A stretch of DNA of 7,602 bases from an uncultured bacterium (GTDB taxonomy: Bacteria; Patescibacteriota; Patescibacteriia; UBA1558; GWA2-36-10), in NCBI GenBank assembly GCA_937912185.1, contig CALDOH010000008.1:1-7602 (forward strand), given 5' to 3'. How positions within the stretch are numbered: the first letter of the stretch is position 1; every line of letters starts with the position of its first letter. Both the position numbers and the translations under genes were made by a program. Shown here one piece after another: positions 5,601 to 7,602 of this stretch. The notes under the pieces are model-generated. The model did no database searches. It was not told where the DNA came from and saw nothing but the letters and a program-made list of their open reading frames with translations.

Positions 5601-7589
5601 ATGAATGCAATGAAAGATTCGACTGATAATCTACTATCAGCCTCTGATCCTGTAGCAAAAAAATCCACTACTGGAAACAGAAAAAAAACTAATTTCGTAC
5701 CAAAACAAAAAAACAAAAAAACCCTCGGCCGTAGACCGGCCACAGGCGAGGCTGGCCCACAAAAACAAGGGCCAAATAACAACCCTAAGACAAAGACTAA
5801 TTATCCTCAGTCTAGGAAAAATAAACCCACCCACCAAGCAACTAGATCAGGAGCGGGCAAGGGTACTGGTCTAATGAGTCAAAAATCTAAACACAAGGTA
5901 AATAAAAATACCAAACCCGTTTTGGGAAAACTTCGCGTTATTCCTATAGGTGGCTGTGAAGAAGTTGGTCGTAACATGACCGTCTTTGAATATGAAAATG
6001 ATATTATGATTCTTGATATGGGCCTCCAATGGCCAGAAGAAGACATGCCAGGAATCGATTATATCATCCCTAACATTGAATACCTCCAAGGTAAAGAAAA
6101 AAATATCCGTGGTGTAATCATTACTCATGGTCACTATGACCATATTGGTGCTATCCCCCACCTAGCTCCTCGACTAGGCAACCCTACTATCTACGGCACT
6201 CCACTGACCTTGGGTATTATTGCCAAACGCCAAGAAGATTTTAAGGGTAATCCACCGCTAAGGTTAAAGTCTGTAGCTCTTAATAACAACTTACAATTGG
6301 GTAAGTTTAAAATTACTTTTTTCGGTGTTAGTCATAACATCCCCGGATCGTTTGGTGTAGTAATTGATACGCCCGCTGGTAAAATAGTCCACACCGGTGA
6401 CTTTAAGCTTGACGAAAAAGCTTCTGGCGATGCTCCAACTGAAATCGCCAAGATAAAAGCTCTAGGCAAACAAAATGTAATAGCCCTAATGGCAGATAGC
6501 ACCAACGCTACCCAAACTGGCTATCAATTAACCGAAGGTGACATCCAGACAAATATTGATGAGCTCTTAAAACAAGCCCCCGGTAGAATAATTGTTGGTA
6601 CTTTTGCCTCACTACTTGGTAGGATCCAACAAATTCTTTGGGCTGCTGAGAAACTTGGCAAAAAGGCTGTCATCGAAGGCTTTTCTATGAAAAGAAATGT
6701 TGAACTAGCTCAACAATTGGGTTATATGAAAGTTAAAAAAGATACTATCATACAACTCAAAGATATGAAAAACTACCCTGACAATAGAATCATTATCATG
6801 TGTACCGGTGCTCAGGGTGAGGACAACGCTGTGCTGATGCGTATTGCCAGCAACGAGCACAAAAAACTAAAAGTTGAAAAAGGTGACACTATCGTCTTTT
6901 CATCTTCTGTCATCCCTGGTAACGAAAGATCCGTCCAGCGTCTAAAGGATATGCTTTATCGCAAAGGGGCTGAAGTAGTCCACTACAAAATGATGGATGT
7001 TCACGCTGGTGGTCATGCTAAACAAGAAGACTTGTTCAGTATGATAAAAATGGTCAACCCAAAATATCATATACCGGTCTATGGCAACCATTCCTTCTTA
7101 AAAGTTCACGCCAAAGTTGCCCAACGAGCGGGCATAGCCTTGGATAAAATCTTTATCCCTGACAACGGTCAGGTAATGGAATTTGATAAAAGCGGTAATG
7201 GCCGACTTCTCAAAGAAAAGGTACCGTCTGAATATGTCTTTGTTGATGGTCTAGGCGTTGGCGATGTTTCCAATATCGTACTGCGCGACCGACAAATGAT
7301 GGCTGCCGACGGTATGCTGGTAGTGATTGCTACCTTGTCTGCCAAGAGCGGCAAACTAGTCCATTCACCAGATATTATCTCTCGTGGTTTTATCTATATG
7401 CGAGACAATAAAGGTATTGTAGAAAATATCCGCACCAAGATAAAAAATGTTATCAACGAACACAACAAAACTAACGGCAAACCAAATGAGGCTTACATCA
7501 AAGAAGCACTCCGCAACGATCTAGGACAATTTGTTTTTCAAAAAACCAAACGTCGTCCAATGATATTGCCAGTAGTAATTGAAGTTTAA
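5601..7589 (+). CDS. rnj: Ribonuclease J with basic N-terminal extension
   Basis: RNase J is a cytoplasmic metallo-beta-lactamase/beta-CASP nuclease with endonuclease and 5'-3' exonuclease activity in RNA maturation and decay. The catalytic core starts near residue 108. It shows IGGCEEVGRN (116-125), THGHYDHIG (175-183; H176, H178, D180, H181), H245 in SHNIPGS, D267 in HTGDF, CTGAQGE (401-407), SSSVIPGNE (434-442) and motif B HAGGH (468-472). The C-terminus ends in the conserved KTKRRPMILPVVIEV. Counting 22 residues from the motif B His, as in Bacillus subtilis RNase J1, places Tyr494 (PVYGNH) where metal ligand His390 lies. Residues 1-105 are extra relative to B. subtilis (about 555 residues in all), rich in Lys, Asn and Pro, and probably disordered. 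Helicobacter pylori RNase J also has an N-terminal extension. The start is ATG 5601 or 5610, without a clear Shine-Dalgarno sequence. An in-frame ATG at 5874 would give a core-sized form. Probably cotranscribed with the preceding gene. Confidence 0.97.
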   Translation: MNAMKDSTDNLLSASDPVAKKSTTGNRKKTNFVPKQKNKKTLGRRPATGEAGPQKQGPNNNPKTKTNYPQSRKNKPTHQATRSGAGKGTGLMSQKSKHKVNKNTKPVLGKLRVIPIGGCEEVGRNMTVFEYENDIMILDMGLQWPEEDMPGIDYIIPNIEYLQGKEKNIRGVIITHGHYDHIGAIPHLAPRLGNPTIYGTPLTLGIIAKRQEDFKGNPPLRLKSVALNNNLQLGKFKITFFGVSHNIPGSFGVVIDTPAGKIVHTGDFKLDEKASGDAPTEIAKIKALGKQNVIALMADSTNATQTGYQLTEGDIQTNIDELLKQAPGRIIVGTFASLLGRIQQILWAAEKLGKKAVIEGFSMKRNVELAQQLGYMKVKKDTIIQLKDMKNYPDNRIIIMCTGAQGEDNAVLMRIASNEHKKLKVEKGDTIVFSSSVIPGNERSVQRLKDMLYRKGAEVVHYKMMDVHAGGHAKQEDLFSMIKMVNPKYHIPVYGNHSFLKVHAKVAQRAGIALDKIFIPDNGQVMEFDKSGNGRLLKEKVPSEYVFVDGLGVGDVSNIVLRDRQMMAADGMLVVIATLSAKSGKLVHSPDIISRGFIYMRDNKGIVENIRTKIKNVINEHNKTNGKPNEAYIKEALRNDLGQFVFQKTKRRPMILPVVIEV

Positions 7590-7602
7590 ATATTTTAGCC
7601 CC

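Noticed and set aside
5871..6161. Minus-strand open frame of 96 codons inside rnj
   Set aside because: It is antisense to the catalytic core of RNase J, where the plus frame carries the family motifs.

Overview
This window reads as a chromosomal segment of an AT-rich bacterium, probably a member of the Candidate Phyla Radiation (Patescibacteria, Parcubacteria-like). The lineage call is inference. It rests on the gene order secG, then a membrane-anchored family 5 solute-binding protein, then RNase J with a long basic N-terminal extension. It is also supported by short leaders with little or no Shine-Dalgarno sequence. All five genes stop with TAA, and nothing suggests a recoded stop.

Layout: positions 8-2863 (minus) hold a complete uvrA. 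Its own extended -10 promoter lies at 2905-2933. Upstream of that, 3001-3267 (minus) holds an unrecognised 88-residue very basic protein. It is more GC-rich than its surroundings and has a complete transcription unit: a promoter at 3316-3347, a run of nine Gs as the putative ribosome binding site, and an intrinsic terminator at 2948-2976. From 3411 the plus strand carries secG (3411-3629), the solute-binding protein gene (3723-5579) and rnj for RNase J (5601-7589). The last two are 21 bases apart and probably cotranscribed.

The small basic gene and secG are divergent. Their two TTGACA -35 boxes lie back to back and form an inverted repeat (3342-3362). A perfect 14-bp palindrome (3364-3377) fills most of the secG promoter spacer. 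This is the densest regulatory structure in the window.

The recognised genes are housekeeping: nucleotide excision repair (UvrA), protein export (SecG), oligopeptide-type binding at the membrane, and RNA maturation and decay (RNase J). The points most worth a second look are the small GC-rich gene with its G9 ribosome binding site and shared control region, and RNase J, in which a Tyr stands where the metal-binding His of motif C is expected. No mobile element, CRISPR array, tRNA or rRNA was seen, and there is no gene-free stretch longer than 300 bases.
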